This document shows, one piece after another, positions 1-10,949 of a stretch of 64,000 nucleotides of DNA (positions within the stretch are counted from its first letter, which is position 1; every line of letters starts with the position of its first letter). The stretch is from Anagrus nilaparvatae (Eukaryota > Arthropoda > Insecta > Hymenoptera > Mymaridae): the NCBI GenBank assembly GCA_022575985.1, contig JAKSXM010000107.1, positions 1,612,001 through 1,676,000 on the forward strand, given 5' to 3'. A program made the translations under genes and the position numbers. The notes below the pieces were generated by a model. That model made no database searches, was not told the DNA's origin, and was given only the letters and a program-made list of their open reading frames with translations.

Positions 1-387
1 ATTATTTCTATTATTTACATTGTTATTCGCGATTCTAGTATTATTACAATATTCTACGTACTGCAAAGTATGTTCTACATCTTTAAAAATATCAAATATG
101 TCAGACTTTTTAAGGTCAGCATTAAACCCAAATTTAGGGCCCAATGACAGCACCTCTACGACTTCCTGTGGTACTTCGATGTCTGTAAGATTTTTAAACC
201 ATTTATCTTTTAATTTAATTACTTCGCGATCAATTTCTGTGTCAGTAGTGCATACGGCATTTGAATTTCTATTAAATTTGTTAGATAATAAAATGTTATG
301 CCTACGACTAATGCTTTCAAATCTGTCAGTTTGAGTAGCAAAGAATTTATTTTTTAGATTATTATTATATATTAATGTTAGAGTTTT
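1..387 (-). CDS. Penelope-like element ORF2, start of reverse transcriptase (partial, runs off the window)
   Basis: On the minus strand a reading frame is open from about 387 to the window edge with no stop. Its product contains a W-F-K-N-L-T-D-I-E-V-P segment and an L-S-L-G-P-K-F segment, which resemble the conserved N-terminal region of Penelope-like reverse transcriptases. The catalytic palm and the GIY-YIG domain would lie beyond the window. The frame has no clear ATG of its own and overlaps the end of the upstream ORF by about 20 bases in the +1 frame, so it could be reached by frameshifting, by a separate start, or the junction could be a decay product. Assignment to PLE is by motif recognition and by the hammerhead-like motif just upstream. 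Confidence 0.6.
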
Positions 388-790
388 TTATAAAATTTTT
401 TATCGAGTCTGACACTTTATTCAAGTATTTTATATGCAAACAAATATCCGTGATTTCCGTATTTAATAAATTTTTACAAAAATTTGCAGTATTTTTTTCA
501 AAAATTTTCATAACTGAATTTGAATAAAATTGTATATTATTCCTAAGTTTATTATCATTATTTGAGATATGTTTCGGAACCTCATCGTATGTATGGCAAT
601 GTAATAAATAACGCCGACGAGCAAGAGAAATTGCCAATTCTTTTTGTATGCTCATAAAGTCCTTAAAATAGCCAGCATCTTGATCACCATAAACACTTTG
701 AATAAATTTTATAAATCCCAAATTTATTGGTTGGTTGGTTCTCGGTCCACAACCATTATCTTGAATATTATCACTGCTTCTATTTTCCAT
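365..790 (-). CDS. Penelope-like element ORF1 (141 aa)
   Basis: Intact 141-residue frame starting at an ATG behind an AT-rich leader and ending at TAA 365-367. It lies directly upstream, in the same direction, of a PLE reverse-transcriptase frame and downstream of a hammerhead-like motif at 894-934, the order expected for the 5' part of a PLE. The protein is polar and probably helical, with a basic L-A-R-R-R-Y segment near residue 57; I see no zinc finger, signal peptide or membrane segment. Its role is unknown; PLE upstream ORFs are poorly conserved. The product is called PLE ORF1 from position rather than from a recognised domain. Confidence 0.55.
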   Translation of the reverse strand: MENRSSDNIQDNGCGPRTNQPINLGFIKFIQSVYGDQDAGYFKDFMSIQKELAISLARRRYLLHCHTYDEVPKHISNNDNKLRNNIQFYSNSVMKIFEKNTANFCKNLLNTEITDICLHIKYLNKVSDSIKNFIKNSNINI

Positions 791-893
791 TTTTATTAAT
801 TTATAGAATATTTTTTGAATTTATTGACCAAATGGAATAAAATAAAAAAAATTTTATGTATAGTCTACAAAAATTTTTTTATTGCTGTTGTTA

Positions 894-934
894 AAGCGAC
901 GTTTCGTCAACTGATTTGTTGACCTTATCAAGCT
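894..934 (-). ncRNA. Decayed hammerhead-ribozyme-like motif of PLE 1
   Basis: Read on the minus strand: a short stem I (AGC with GCU), a core-like UUGAUAA, stem II GUCAAC/GUUGAC, GAAA, the palindrome ACGU, then C as the cleavage base. Against the hammerhead core CUGANGA, C3 and G8 are changed, so this copy is probably inactive. The layout matches the intact versions at 20686-20729, 23579-23620 and 28884-28926, which gives the identification. PLEs are known to carry minimal hammerheads in their terminal repeats. Confidence 0.5.
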
Positions 935-2166
935 AAAATTACAAAATTAATAAAAATTAAAAAAATTTTTTTCTCACAATATTAAAATTTACAATATATG
1001 TATGTTCATTTACCGATTTAACAATTTTTGTGTGCATAATATTTATACACTCATATCACTGAGTCTGATGTAAAACTGAGACTATTTTTATTTTATTTAA
1101 TTTTTTAAAGTCTAAAATTTAAAGTACGTTGGATATTTTATTAGATTCGGATTACAATTTTTTTCTTAAGTACCGATTATTTTAATATAGTTATAGGAAG
1201 TGTGACACATATATACAAAATTTTAAATATACACATACGTATAATACATTGCTAAAATGTGAGTTTGTCTTTTATTTTTGTTTATGTTATAACGAGATTT
1301 AAATTTAAAGGGTTTTATAGGAACATACGAAGAAAAGTAATAATTTTGTTATGTAAAAATTACACACATATCTTAATACTATATATATCTGAAAATTTAT
1401 TTGTCTGTTTGTTTGTACCCTAATGACTCAAGAACCGATTGGCATGAAACCGGCGTCAAAATGAAGAAAAAAAAAATGCGGGTGACATAGGCCCTATATT
1501 TTCTGATTAGCTATCGTAGTTTTTGAGATATTTAATTTTTAGTATTTTTGAACTTGATAACATTTTTTAAAAATTTTAACAAAAATTGAAATATCTCGAG
1601 ACTATCGAAAAATTTTGATATCGCACTTCATAGTATTCGATTCAGCACTAATTTTTACGTATTCTCTGAAATTTTTATTCAAAACGGAGGTATCTTTAAA
1701 ATTTTATAAAATATTTTTAAAGCTGGTAAAAAAATTTTTTTCATTTTTTTATTTTTTATGGCACATTTTTAATCATTTATTTGTGGGTCTGTGTATATTA
1801 TAATGTAATTTATATTCTATATTAAAATGTAATTTATGCGTACTTAGTTAAATTTTTATTAAAAACGTACGTTTCTTTAAAAATAAAAAAAAAAAAAATT
1901 GATGGGGTTAAAATAATGTTTGGTTTTTAAAAATAATTAATAAAAAATAGACAAATTCAAGAAATTAATGATATAATATAATTTTTTTCGTTAAAAAAAT
2001 AAATTAGTTAATATTAGTTTTAATTATATTTTCTACGATATTTAAAATTTTTTTTTAAATTAAAATATAGGAAAAACGCTGCCAAATTATTGGCACTACA
2101 GTTCTTTAAGCAATGCAAATATTCATATGTGTTAAAATTTTTTACTATATCTTAATACTATATATA
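909..2166 (+). repeat. Left arm of a giant inverted repeat (about 1.26 kb)
   Basis: This arm is the near-exact reverse complement of 3095-4357. The pairing starts in the middle of the PLE hammerhead-like motif at 909 and runs to about 2166, with only scattered small differences, for example around 1440-1470 against 3780-3840. No coding frame of note is present. It could be the PLE terminal region duplicated in inverted form, or a foldback element that abuts it. The loop between the arms (2167-3094) holds an interspersed repeat and a SINE. Confidence 0.85.
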
Positions 2167-2167
2167 G

Positions 2168-2430
2168 TATAGGTTAGAAAATGTAACCACCCCCCCCTCC
2201 ATTTGTTTTTGCTAATTTAAAAAAACCACTTTTTCAATTTTATTTCAACAGGGCACATTATGGCAAACATCGTCAAAACCGTTACTAAAAAAACCAAATT
2301 CGATATATTTTTTGTCACCAAAAATCACCACTTCCAGAGAATTTCACTTTGGCTGAGGGATTTTTTTATCACCCTAAACTATACCCTAAAATTTGTGTTG
2401 AATATATATAATATATAGTAAAAAATTTTA
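2168..2430 (+). repeat. Interspersed repeat fragment, related to 5588-5763 and 5185-5240
   Basis: Bases 2168-2344 are nearly identical to 5588-5763, including the C-run after GAAAATGTA and the block ending CCAGAGAATTTCA. Bases 2345-2405 resemble 5185-5240 (TTGGCTGAG..CCCTAAAATTTG). So the second locus holds the same family in rearranged order. No ORF; family not recognised. Confidence 0.75.
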
Positions 2431-3032
2431 GGAGGCCAGCCGTGGCCGAGTGGATTAAGGCGCGCGACCTATAGTGTATATACTATATTATAAGTATATT
2501 CATGTGGGTCGTGGGTTCGAATCCCACTCGATGACTTTCAGTTTTTATTTTTCAATTAATTTAAAAATTAATTTTCAAGTAAAAACTTTTAAGTTATATT
2601 GCGACTTATGGCCCAGGAACTTGTTTCCAGCATAGTATTTAAAAGAAAAATCGAATACTATGAAGAAAACAAGACTCCGCGCTATGCTAACAGAGGTTTT
2701 CTGCAGTTTCCTCTGAGCCAGACGAATGTCAGCATAGTTCCCATAAGATCTGAAGACGGCTGCGGACGCATTTATCCCCTCATTAAAATAGAAATAAGCT
2801 CGCAACCATTAATCGCGTAACTACTTCCTCCTGCAAAAACCCATATTAAAATAGATTAAAAAACAGTTTTCTGAAAGGAACGATCAGTATATTGTAACAT
2901 AGACGATATACCGGCTTCCCTAAGAAATAAAAACATTAAAACAGTGCAGAAGGTTGTGGATGCATGGTGTGGTTGTTGTGAGTCTCTGCAAGACAATCCA
3001 AAAAGGGATTAAAGTGCGGAGGATAAACAATA

Positions 3033-3065
<33 letters not shown>
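2431..3065 (+). mobile_element. SINE with tRNA-like head (TSD 2415-2430 and 3066-3081)
   Basis: A 635-bp insertion flanked by a perfect 16-bp target duplication (ATAGTAAAAAATTTTA). The head holds a pol III box A (TGGCCGAGTGG at about 2441) and a box B (GGGTTCGAATCCC at about 2512), as in a tRNA-Ser/Leu-like gene, but with a disrupted anticodon region, so it is a SINE head and not a tRNA gene. The body carries two hairpins (2631-2662 and 2682-2737) shared with the 5S-headed SINE at 9167-9596. The element ends in a long A run (about 3035-3065). The frames at 2575-2820 are chance frames in the body. Confidence 0.9.
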
Positions 3066-3068
<3 letters not shown>

Positions 3069-3094
3069 GTAAAAAATTTTAACTCATACGAATA

Positions 3095-4357
3095 TATATA
3101 GTATTAAGATATAGTAAAAAATTTTAACACATATGAATATTTGCATTGCTTAAAGAACTGTAGTGCCAATAATTTGGCAGCGTTTTTCCTATATTTTAAT
3201 TTTAAAAAAAATTTTAAATATCGTAGAAAATATAATTAAAACTAATATTAACTAATTTATTTTTTTAACGAAAAAAATTATATTATATCATTAATTTCTT
3301 GAATTTGTCTATTTTTTATTAATTATTTTTAAAAACCAAACATTATTTTAACCCCATCAATTTTTTTTTTTTTTATTTTTAAAGAAACGTACGTTTTTAA
3401 TAAAAATTTAACTAAGTACGCATAAATTACATTTTAATATAGAATATAAATTACATTATAATATACACAGACCCACAAATAAATGATTAAAAATACCATA
3501 AAAAATAAAAAAATGAAAAAAATTTTTTTACCAGCTTTAAAAATATTTTATAAAATTTTAAAGATACCTCCGTTTTGAATAAAAATTTCAGAGAATACGT
3601 AAAAATTAGTGCTGAATCGAATACTATGAAGTGCGATATCAAAATTTTTCGATAGTCTCGAGATATTTCAATTTTTGTTAAAATTTTTAAAAAATGTTAT
3701 CAAGTTCAAAAATACTAAAAATTAAATATCTCAAAAACTACGATAGCTAATCAGAAAATATAGGGCCTATGTCACCCGCATTTTTTTTTTCTTCATTTTG
3801 ACGCCGGGTTTCATGCCAATCGGTTCGGTGGTTCTTGAGTCATTAGGGTACAAACAAACAGACAAATAAATTTTCAGATATATATAGTATTAAGATATGT
3901 GTGTAATTTTTACATAACAAAATTATTACTTTTCTTCGTATGTTCCTATAAAACCCTTTAAATTTAAATCTCGTTATAACATAAACAAAAATAAAAGACA
4001 AACTCACATTTTAGCAATGTATTATACGTATGTGTATATTTAAAATTTTGTATATATGTGTCACACTTCCTATAACTATATTAAAATAATCGGTACTTAA
4101 GAAAAAAATTGTAATCCGAATCTAATAAAATATCCAACGTACTTTAAATTTTAGACTTTAAAAAATTAAATAAAATAAAAATAGTCTCAGTTTTACATCA
4201 GACTCAGTGATATGAGTGTATAAATATTATGCACACAAAAATTGTTAAATCGGTAAATGAATATACATATATTGTAAATTTTAATATTGTGAGAAAAAAA
4301 TTTTTTTAATTTTTATTAATTTTGTAATTTTAGCTTGATAAGGTCAACAAATCAGTT
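3095..4357 (-). repeat. Right arm of the giant inverted repeat
   Basis: Reverse complement of 909-2166. It ends abruptly at 4357 in the stem II loop of the hammerhead-like motif: bases 4332-4357 hold only the first half of that motif. The flanking sequence from 4358 on is different, so this is the true outer breakpoint. Confidence 0.85.
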
Positions 4358-5289
4358 ATATTTAAATAAATTTAAATTTATAAAATTGACAAAAAAAAAA
4401 AATTTTAATTTTATCAATTTCAATTTTACTTTTATTTTTATGCAAATTCTTTTTTCTTTTTTTTATATAGCATCACAGAGATGTTCAAAATTACTTAAAA
4501 AAGAGGGTCTATAGTAAAATTTCCCGAGGAATCCAAAAATTGAGTCAGAATTTTCATTAGATTACAGGAAAAGCCGGAAAATGGAAAATTCCGGAAAATG
4601 GAAAATTCCGGAAAATGGAAAGGTTGAATTTGGATGAGTCAAAAAAGGGCTTTAAAGGCAAATAAGCAAAGAAATTTTTTATGAAATTTGTAGTACATAT
4701 ATTGAACTTATTTTCCTAAAAGTTTCAGACATTTTAAAGCACTTAGAAAAAAATGCCAGGTGGCGAAAAATGTCAAAAAAACGCAATTTTCAAAAACAGC
4801 CGCCACTAAAATCAAAATATCTCCGGTTTAAATCCACCGATTTTAAATTTTAGGGTTGCATTTGAAAGGTCTTGAGTAGACGAAAAAAATGCAATGAACC
4901 AAAAGAATTTTCAAGTTGATCTTAGGCCACGGTATTATTTTGAAAATCAGCTTTTTTAATATAATTCATTTTACGTTTATCAATGCCAAAAAAAGTTGAC
5001 TCCATGGAATTGGCTAAAAATTTTTTTATAAAATGTAGACTCTTTATCGGTTATAACGCGATCAATAAGATGAAATTTGAAGTAAATTTAAGGGGATGGC
5101 GTAATTTTAAAATAGGGCTAAATTAGGCTATTTTTGGACCTTTAAACCGCCATATTTGGGCCCCATGAGGTGCTAGAGGGCTAAAATTTTGGCTGAGTGA
5201 CTTTTTTGTAACCCCAAACTATTCCCTAAAATTTGAGCTCAATCGGTGACATGAGTGCGCCCTAATCTGCACGAAAAGTACTGGAACCA

Positions 5290-5292
<3 letters not shown>
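4358..5292. other. AT-rich non-coding DNA with a 17-bp tandem repeat
   Basis: No coding frame. At about 4574-4622 a 17-bp unit (GGAAAATGGAAAATTCC) is repeated almost three times; the unit is itself partly palindromic. The stretch 4790-5240 reads like an old interspersed repeat, and part of it (5185-5240) recurs at 2345-2405. Nothing else is recognised. Confidence 0.6.

Positions 5293-5324
<32 letters not shown>
5293..5324. repeat. (AT)n microsatellite
   Basis: Sixteen or so uninterrupted AT dinucleotides. The short frame over it is a chance frame. Confidence 0.95.
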
Positions 5325-5327
<3 letters not shown>

Positions 5328-5587
5328 TATATATATTTGTATTTTTTCTACATGTGGGCGATTATTTCTCAACCCGGCCACCCCCCTCTGTCCAAAAATG
5401 GTGGCAACTTAAAAATATTTTGGTTTTCTCAAATTGACTGGAAAAGGGTCTAGTTTTTTATTCTCATTGGCCTTTTCAACTTTGAAAGATCGTAAACGAA
5501 AAATTTAGCTCAAAAATCAGCTGTAAAAGTATGATCCCACTAATTGCCCCTCATTTAATAACATAGAAAATGAAGGTGCTGAATTAG

Positions 5588-5763
5588 TATAGGTTAGAAA
5601 ATGTACCCCCCCCCCTCCATTTGTTTTTGCTAATTTAAAAAAACCACTTTTTCAATTTTATTTCAACAGGGCACATTATGGCAAACATCGTCAAAACCGT
5701 TACTAAAAAAACCAAATTCGATATATTTTTTGTCACCAAAAATCACCACTTCCAGAGAATTTC
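5588..5763 (+). repeat. Second copy of the interspersed repeat at 2168-2344
   Basis: Nearly identical to 2168-2344, differing mainly in the length of the C run. It ends at the same CCAGAGAATTTCA, after which the two loci diverge. Confidence 0.85.
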
Positions 5764-7193
5764 AAGCCGATCCTAACCATGAAAAGATTTCGTCGAATGT
5801 TCACATAAAAAACGAAAATAACTGCCAAGAATCGAGAATTGAACCTTAGGAGCTAAAAAATTGCATGAAGATTTATTGTTAGTCTAAAAAATTCTTTGGA
5901 ACCGCTTTGAAGATCCGAGCATTAGGCATAGTCCGATTTGGTTTGAAATAATATTTAACTTTATGGGTATTTCTTATATTATCTATAATTTAATATTAAT
6001 TTATTTTCAGATATTCAGTCAGTTCAGAATTCAGTTTTCAGATATTCTAATTTTAATGGTATACTTTATGTGGCATAAAAATAATAATTTTCTTGTAATT
6101 AAACAATAAAAATATTCAGAAAATAAGTCCTTTATAAAAAAATGCCGATTATTCATCCGATCACACTTATTATAATATTTTTAATTTGTATAATCTTAAT
6201 ATTATTATTTATTTTATCCTGTATTTATTTTTGTTCAAATGAATGTCTAAAATGTAATATTTAGAATTCTCCAAATAATCAAATATAAAATGAAATAATA
6301 AATAGGTTTAAAATAATTGTTTTTAAAATCAATATTGATATTAAATTAATGTTATCAAATATACTTTTAAGATATATGTCTATTAAAGTTTATTCATATT
6401 GAAGTACGCGATTAGCTTGTTTTGCTTGAATATTCAAGCCAAATGCTTGAACTGCTTGAAATTTCGTGCACAACAACCTAAATATATAGATAATAACATT
6501 TTTTATTTTTAATTTCTAGAAATTGAAACTTCAGTTATATTTCCTTTGGAATTAAAAATTTATGGAACTCAGTTAGCGCATAAAATTTCTTTAACTTTTG
6601 AGAGACTGAATTAACAAAATTATTGAAAACTGTTTCATATGATTATACAAATCCTTGAACATAATATTCAGGCCCTCATTCAGTATAGATTCACTAAAAA
6701 AAGTTATTTGGACATAAGCAATGACAAAATATTCATAATGTGTGAAAATCCATTTTATCAAAAAAAAAATAAATAAATAAATTCAGATTTTTTAATGACA
6801 AAAAATTGAAAAAAAATTTCGATGCTAATAGCATAATGGTTCTAAGAAATTACCAAGATCATCCATACTTACACACACACACACATACACACACACTTGT
6901 TACACTTGTTATTTATTAACTTATAATTTTATTGACGTTATAGCAATTGTTATATATATTTTAATTTCGTTTATTAATTTTAACTATTTACTACTGACAG
7001 ATTGTTGTTGACTTTTGATTTGTTTCAATTTGAATTATTGTATTTTAAAGAATTTTTATTATATTGTATTAACTTATAAAACAATTGTAAAAGAGTGAAC
7101 TAATTTTTGTCATGGCAAAATAAACTGAATAATAATAATAATAACACACACACACACACACACACATACACACACACTCACAAACTTTTAACA
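5764..7193. other. Non-coding AT-rich stretch with two (CA)n microsatellites
   Basis: CA repeats lie at about 6870-6896 and 7144-7177, each with an interrupting CATACA. No gene, RNA or defined element is visible in the rest. Confidence 0.7.
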
Positions 7194-8778
7194 TGGAACA
7201 TGTTTATAGGGAGAGGGTACCTCATCACTTAAAAATTAAGGGGGAGGGGGTCAAATTTGTCCAGATTAAGGTGTGGGGGTCAAATTGGTCCGGTTTAAGG
7301 AAGGGGTTATGGAAATGAGACTTAAAATAATTTCAATTTAGGGACTTTGAAAAATCTGGGATTAGGGACTTAGAATAATACAGGTTTATAGATTTAGAAT
7401 AATATCGATTTAGGGCCTTAGAATAATTTAGGTTTAGGGATTTGGAATAATTTTGATTTAGGGTCCTAGAATATTACGCGTTTAGGAAATCAAAATAGTT
7501 TGGATTTAGAATCTTAACATCTAGTAAGGTGATAATTACAAATTATAAATTTAGATAATTGCATTGTAACATTGCGTAACCTTTGCATTATACTTAGACC
7601 TCAGCTGGAAGTAAATATGTTCCATGTATTTAGGTTGTGTTTACACAAACCGGTTATAAGTTTTTTTTTTAATTGATTAACTAACATGCATTCGTGTTAA
7701 TCCATTAGCGCCCAATCGACACATACAAGCCATTTGAATTTTTTTTAATACAAAAATCAATATTTTGGGCTAAAAATGTTACCCAGTAGGTAAAATGGGC
7801 TGAATTTTTCATTTTTAAAGTCTGTTTTAGCGTACAACACCTAGAAAACGCGAAAACATCCCCTAAAAGTGGGGTAAATTTTAAATATTTTTTAAACGTC
7901 TTTTCCCTAGTAAAATTTGTCCCTAGTAAAATTTTATATGCCCTGAAACTATTTTTTGTGCGCAGTCTCATTAATTTTTAATAACGCTTAATAATTTTTT
8001 TAAATCAACCCACATTTAGGGGATACTATTACATTTCCTAGGGGTTTTATATAAAAATGGACTTCAGAAATGAAAAGAGCAGCCCAAATTAACTAATAGG
8101 TAAAACTTTTAGACCAAAATATTAATTTTTTTCTTGCTTTAATATCACCCCCTGACAACCCATCCGGGGGGGTGAATAACACAAATTAATATAAATTTTT
8201 TTTTTGTGTTATTATTAGTCCCTAGTAAAATTTCTTATGCTCTGAGACTTTTTTTTGGGCCCAGTATCATTTTAAATAACGTTTAAAAAATGTTTAAAAT
8301 TTACCCCACTTTTAGGGGATGATATCGTATTTTCTAGGGGTTGTACGCTAAAACGGACTTCGGAAATGAAAAATTCAGCCCCTTTTACCTACTAGGTAAC
8401 AGTTTTAGCCCAAAATATCGATTTTTCATTAAAAAAAATTCAAATTGCTTGTATGTGTCGATTGGGCGCTAATGGGTTAACACAATTAAAGAGAACGGGA
8501 CCTATTAACTTATAACAGTTTTAACTTATAATCCCTAATTATTTTAACTCTTTAAACCGAGATTATAATAAATCTCTAAATTAAAATTATTCTAAGAATA
8601 GAAACCCTAATGATTCTAAGTCCCTAAATCGAAATGATTCAAAGCCTATTCAAAGCCCATTTTACCACTCTCCTGAAAACGTAACTTTTTGACCCTCCAC
8701 TAAAACAATAATTTTTCAACTCTCACCCCCTTCTATTTGGGGCTTTTTTTCTAGTATCCCTCCCTATGAACATGCTCT
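7194..8778. mobile_element. Outer foldback element with a nested TTAA element
   Basis: The sequence near 7197-7215 (CATGTTTATAGGGAG) returns inverted near 8758-8773 (CTCCCTATGAACATG). Between them both arms carry degenerate repeats of a roughly 28-bp unit with TTTAGGGACTTAGAATAA (7320-7520) and its inverse (8570-8645). The inverted arms enclose the TTAA element at 7701-8476. No coding capacity. Confidence 0.55.
7701..8476. mobile_element. TTAA-flanked foldback element, piggyBac-like non-autonomous
   Basis: Terminal inverted repeats start YCCATTAGCGCCCAATCGAC and extend for about 260 bp into both arms; TTAA lies at both outer ends (7697-7700 and 8477-8480), as after piggyBac-type insertion. 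The interior has no transposase frame; the 88-residue minus frame at 7705-7971 lies in the arm and is not a gene. A third arm-like block (8000-8280) shows internal repetition of the arm sequence. Confidence 0.7.
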
Positions 8779-9166
8779 ATATTAAAATTAAAAAATTTTT
8801 GTTATTACCTTCAACGATGCTAAATGCTGGCCTAAAGATTTTTAAAATCAGAAACTTTTTAAAAAGGTCTTGGATATTTTAGTCTCTCAAAAATTATAGA
8901 ATTTTATTTCCATGTGTGTATGTGTATGTCATAGATTTTCAATATTTATTTTAAAATTTTTTGGGACATAATTGTAATTTTAATAAAAAATGCTATTAAA
9001 CTCCATCTGGTTTTACCTTAAAATGTTAATTAAAGAAATTTTATTGCTCGATATTATTATAGCAAATAATTGTGTATCTCTTCATATAATTATATAAAAA
9101 TATATTATGAAATATTGTAGTTATTAATATATAATGATCAAAACATTATTTAGTGTTTTTAGATTC
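8779..9166. other. Non-coding AT-rich stretch
   Basis: I see no gene, RNA or repeat structure here. Confidence 0.6.
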
Positions 9167-9596
9167 GCCAGTTTCGTAGCGCGTTAGTATAAACTCTATG
9201 TGTTTGCTTTCAAAAGTTAAGAAAAGTTCAGTGCGATTGGTATCCGGATGGGTGACCATCTCGGATGTTTGTGTAGAGTTTGTACTGACGTTATACGCTG
9301 TCTGGTCAGGATCGTGTTTACAACATAGCGTTTAAAAGAAAAATCGAACACTATGTAGAAAACATGTATCCGGGCTGTTCTTGGCATAGGTTTTTTGCAG
9401 TTTTCCTATGTCACGGATATTGTTAATTAATAATTAATGAATAATTGATTATTGGTTGACGATGTTCGGGTGAATACAAGTTCAGTTAATATCTTAAAGT
9501 CGGCTGCTCCGCAACTGCCCCAGCACAGGCTAAAGCCTCTTGGGATACCCTACGTCGGTATATGTCAGTTATAAAAAAAAAAAAAAAAAAAAAAAA
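9167..9596 (+). mobile_element. SINE with 5S-rRNA-like head
   Basis: Bases about 9216-9280 resemble the 3' half of 5S rRNA: AAAAGTTAAG, then GGATGGGTGACC, the highly conserved 5S internal promoter region. The rest of a 5S gene is too diverged for a functional rRNA. The body from about 9320 matches the body of the tRNA-headed SINE at 2431-3065: hairpin 1 at 9324-9355 and hairpin 2 at 9367-9419. It ends in an A run (9573-9596). A 6-bp AGATTC flanks both ends (9161-9166, 9597-9602), a weak target duplication. This fits a SINE3-type (5S-derived) family. Confidence 0.8.
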
Positions 9597-9677
9597 AGAT
9601 TCCTATAGGAATCTGAATACTAAAGTATGGAAAAAATATATCAATGTCACAATTAAATGGTATCAGAAATAATCATA

Positions 9678-10204
9678 CACGGTTCTCTTGAAGACAAAGT
9701 AAGGTTTTCCAAAATGACGAAAAAATCGGAGCATAGGGCATATTTCTTGAATGCATATATATATCGAAAATACCAACCGGAAAATCGGATCTGCTCGGTT
9801 TTATGAAATACTGCCGTTTTTAAAATTTACTGAAAATCAGTATTTTGCATCATTTTTTGTTTTTCTATAAAAATACAAATTTAACGTGGAAATAGTCATA
9901 TACACTCATGGAAACTTTTAATTTATCAAATTTAAAATATATTTTTACATGCAGTATACTTAAAAAAAAAAAAATTAATACAAAGGTTTTTTAACCAATT
10001 AAATAATTTTATTCAATTTTTCAAAAAGATGCAAAATACTGATTTTCAGTAAATTTTAAAAACGGCAGTATTTCATAAAACCGAGCAGATCCGATTTTCC
10101 GGTTGGTATTTTCGATATATATATGCATTCAAGAAATATGCCCTATGCTCAGATTTTTTCGTCATTTTGGAAAACCCTACTTTGTCTTCAAGAGAACCGT
10201 GCAT
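9678..10204. mobile_element. Foldback element
   Basis: Arms of about 180 bp (9678-9862 and 10028-10204) are near-perfect reverse complements, starting CACGGTTCTCTTGAAGAC. The loop of about 165 bp is AT-rich. No frame, and no clear target duplication beyond a possible CATA. Confidence 0.75.
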
Positions 10205-10949
10205 AAGGAATATTTACAATAAATAAATGCTATTGCTCCAATTAACGTATTTAATTGTCAAAATTATATTCATTTTGTTGTCAGTTTTCAATTAAATAAA
10301 ATATTATAGTATAATTAAAAGTTACTATTTCAAAATAAAAATTATTAGTACAGTATTGAAATAAAGCGATGAAATGGTGGATTTTTTAACAGTAATAAAA
10401 ATATTACTTTTTATAATAATAACAGATTTAAAAATATTGGGTATTTACCAAAACACTTTTATGGTCCTGTTGAATTAATATTTTTTTAATTATTCTCAAT
10501 GCAACAACAATTTTTCACTTAGAATCTCATAGGTTTTATTAAAGTACATAATAGCTTCTAATCTGTATTAAGAAATAAATTCTGTATGTCCTTTCAATTT
10601 GTCTGTAATAATAAAAAATTGATGTCATTTTTGCTTAATTAATTTCGCCTCTTATTTTCCTACTTCCTAATTATATTTTTATTATCATCATCTAAATAAT
10701 TAATACACTTAAGAATCTATTTCAACTAAACTTAAACGGTTCTACTGGGTTTAATTTAAAATATTTTTTCATGACGCCAGTATAATATGTATAGTTTTTC
10801 GGCTGCCTGAATAAAGGTATGTTTTATCGAGAGGATTTGATATATCCCCACTTTTTTTTTAAAATAGTAACGATAATAATAACGATAATATTATGAGGTT
10901 TTCGTTACTATTTTCAAGTTTTTCATTACTATTCTGTAAAAAAAACGTT
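10205..10949. other. Non-coding AT-rich stretch
   Basis: No gene or defined element seen; a short AACGATAATAAT direct repeat occurs near 10868-10890. Confidence 0.55.

Noticed and set aside
20..334. 104-residue plus-strand frame
   Set aside because: It is the antisense shadow of the PLE reverse-transcriptase frame.
2431..2530. A tRNA gene (box A and box B present)
   Set aside because: The anticodon region is not tRNA-like, and the sequence continues into a body with an A tail and flanking target duplication: a SINE head.
9167..9290. A 5S rRNA gene
   Set aside because: Only the internal promoter part is well kept; the rest diverges and leads into a SINE body.
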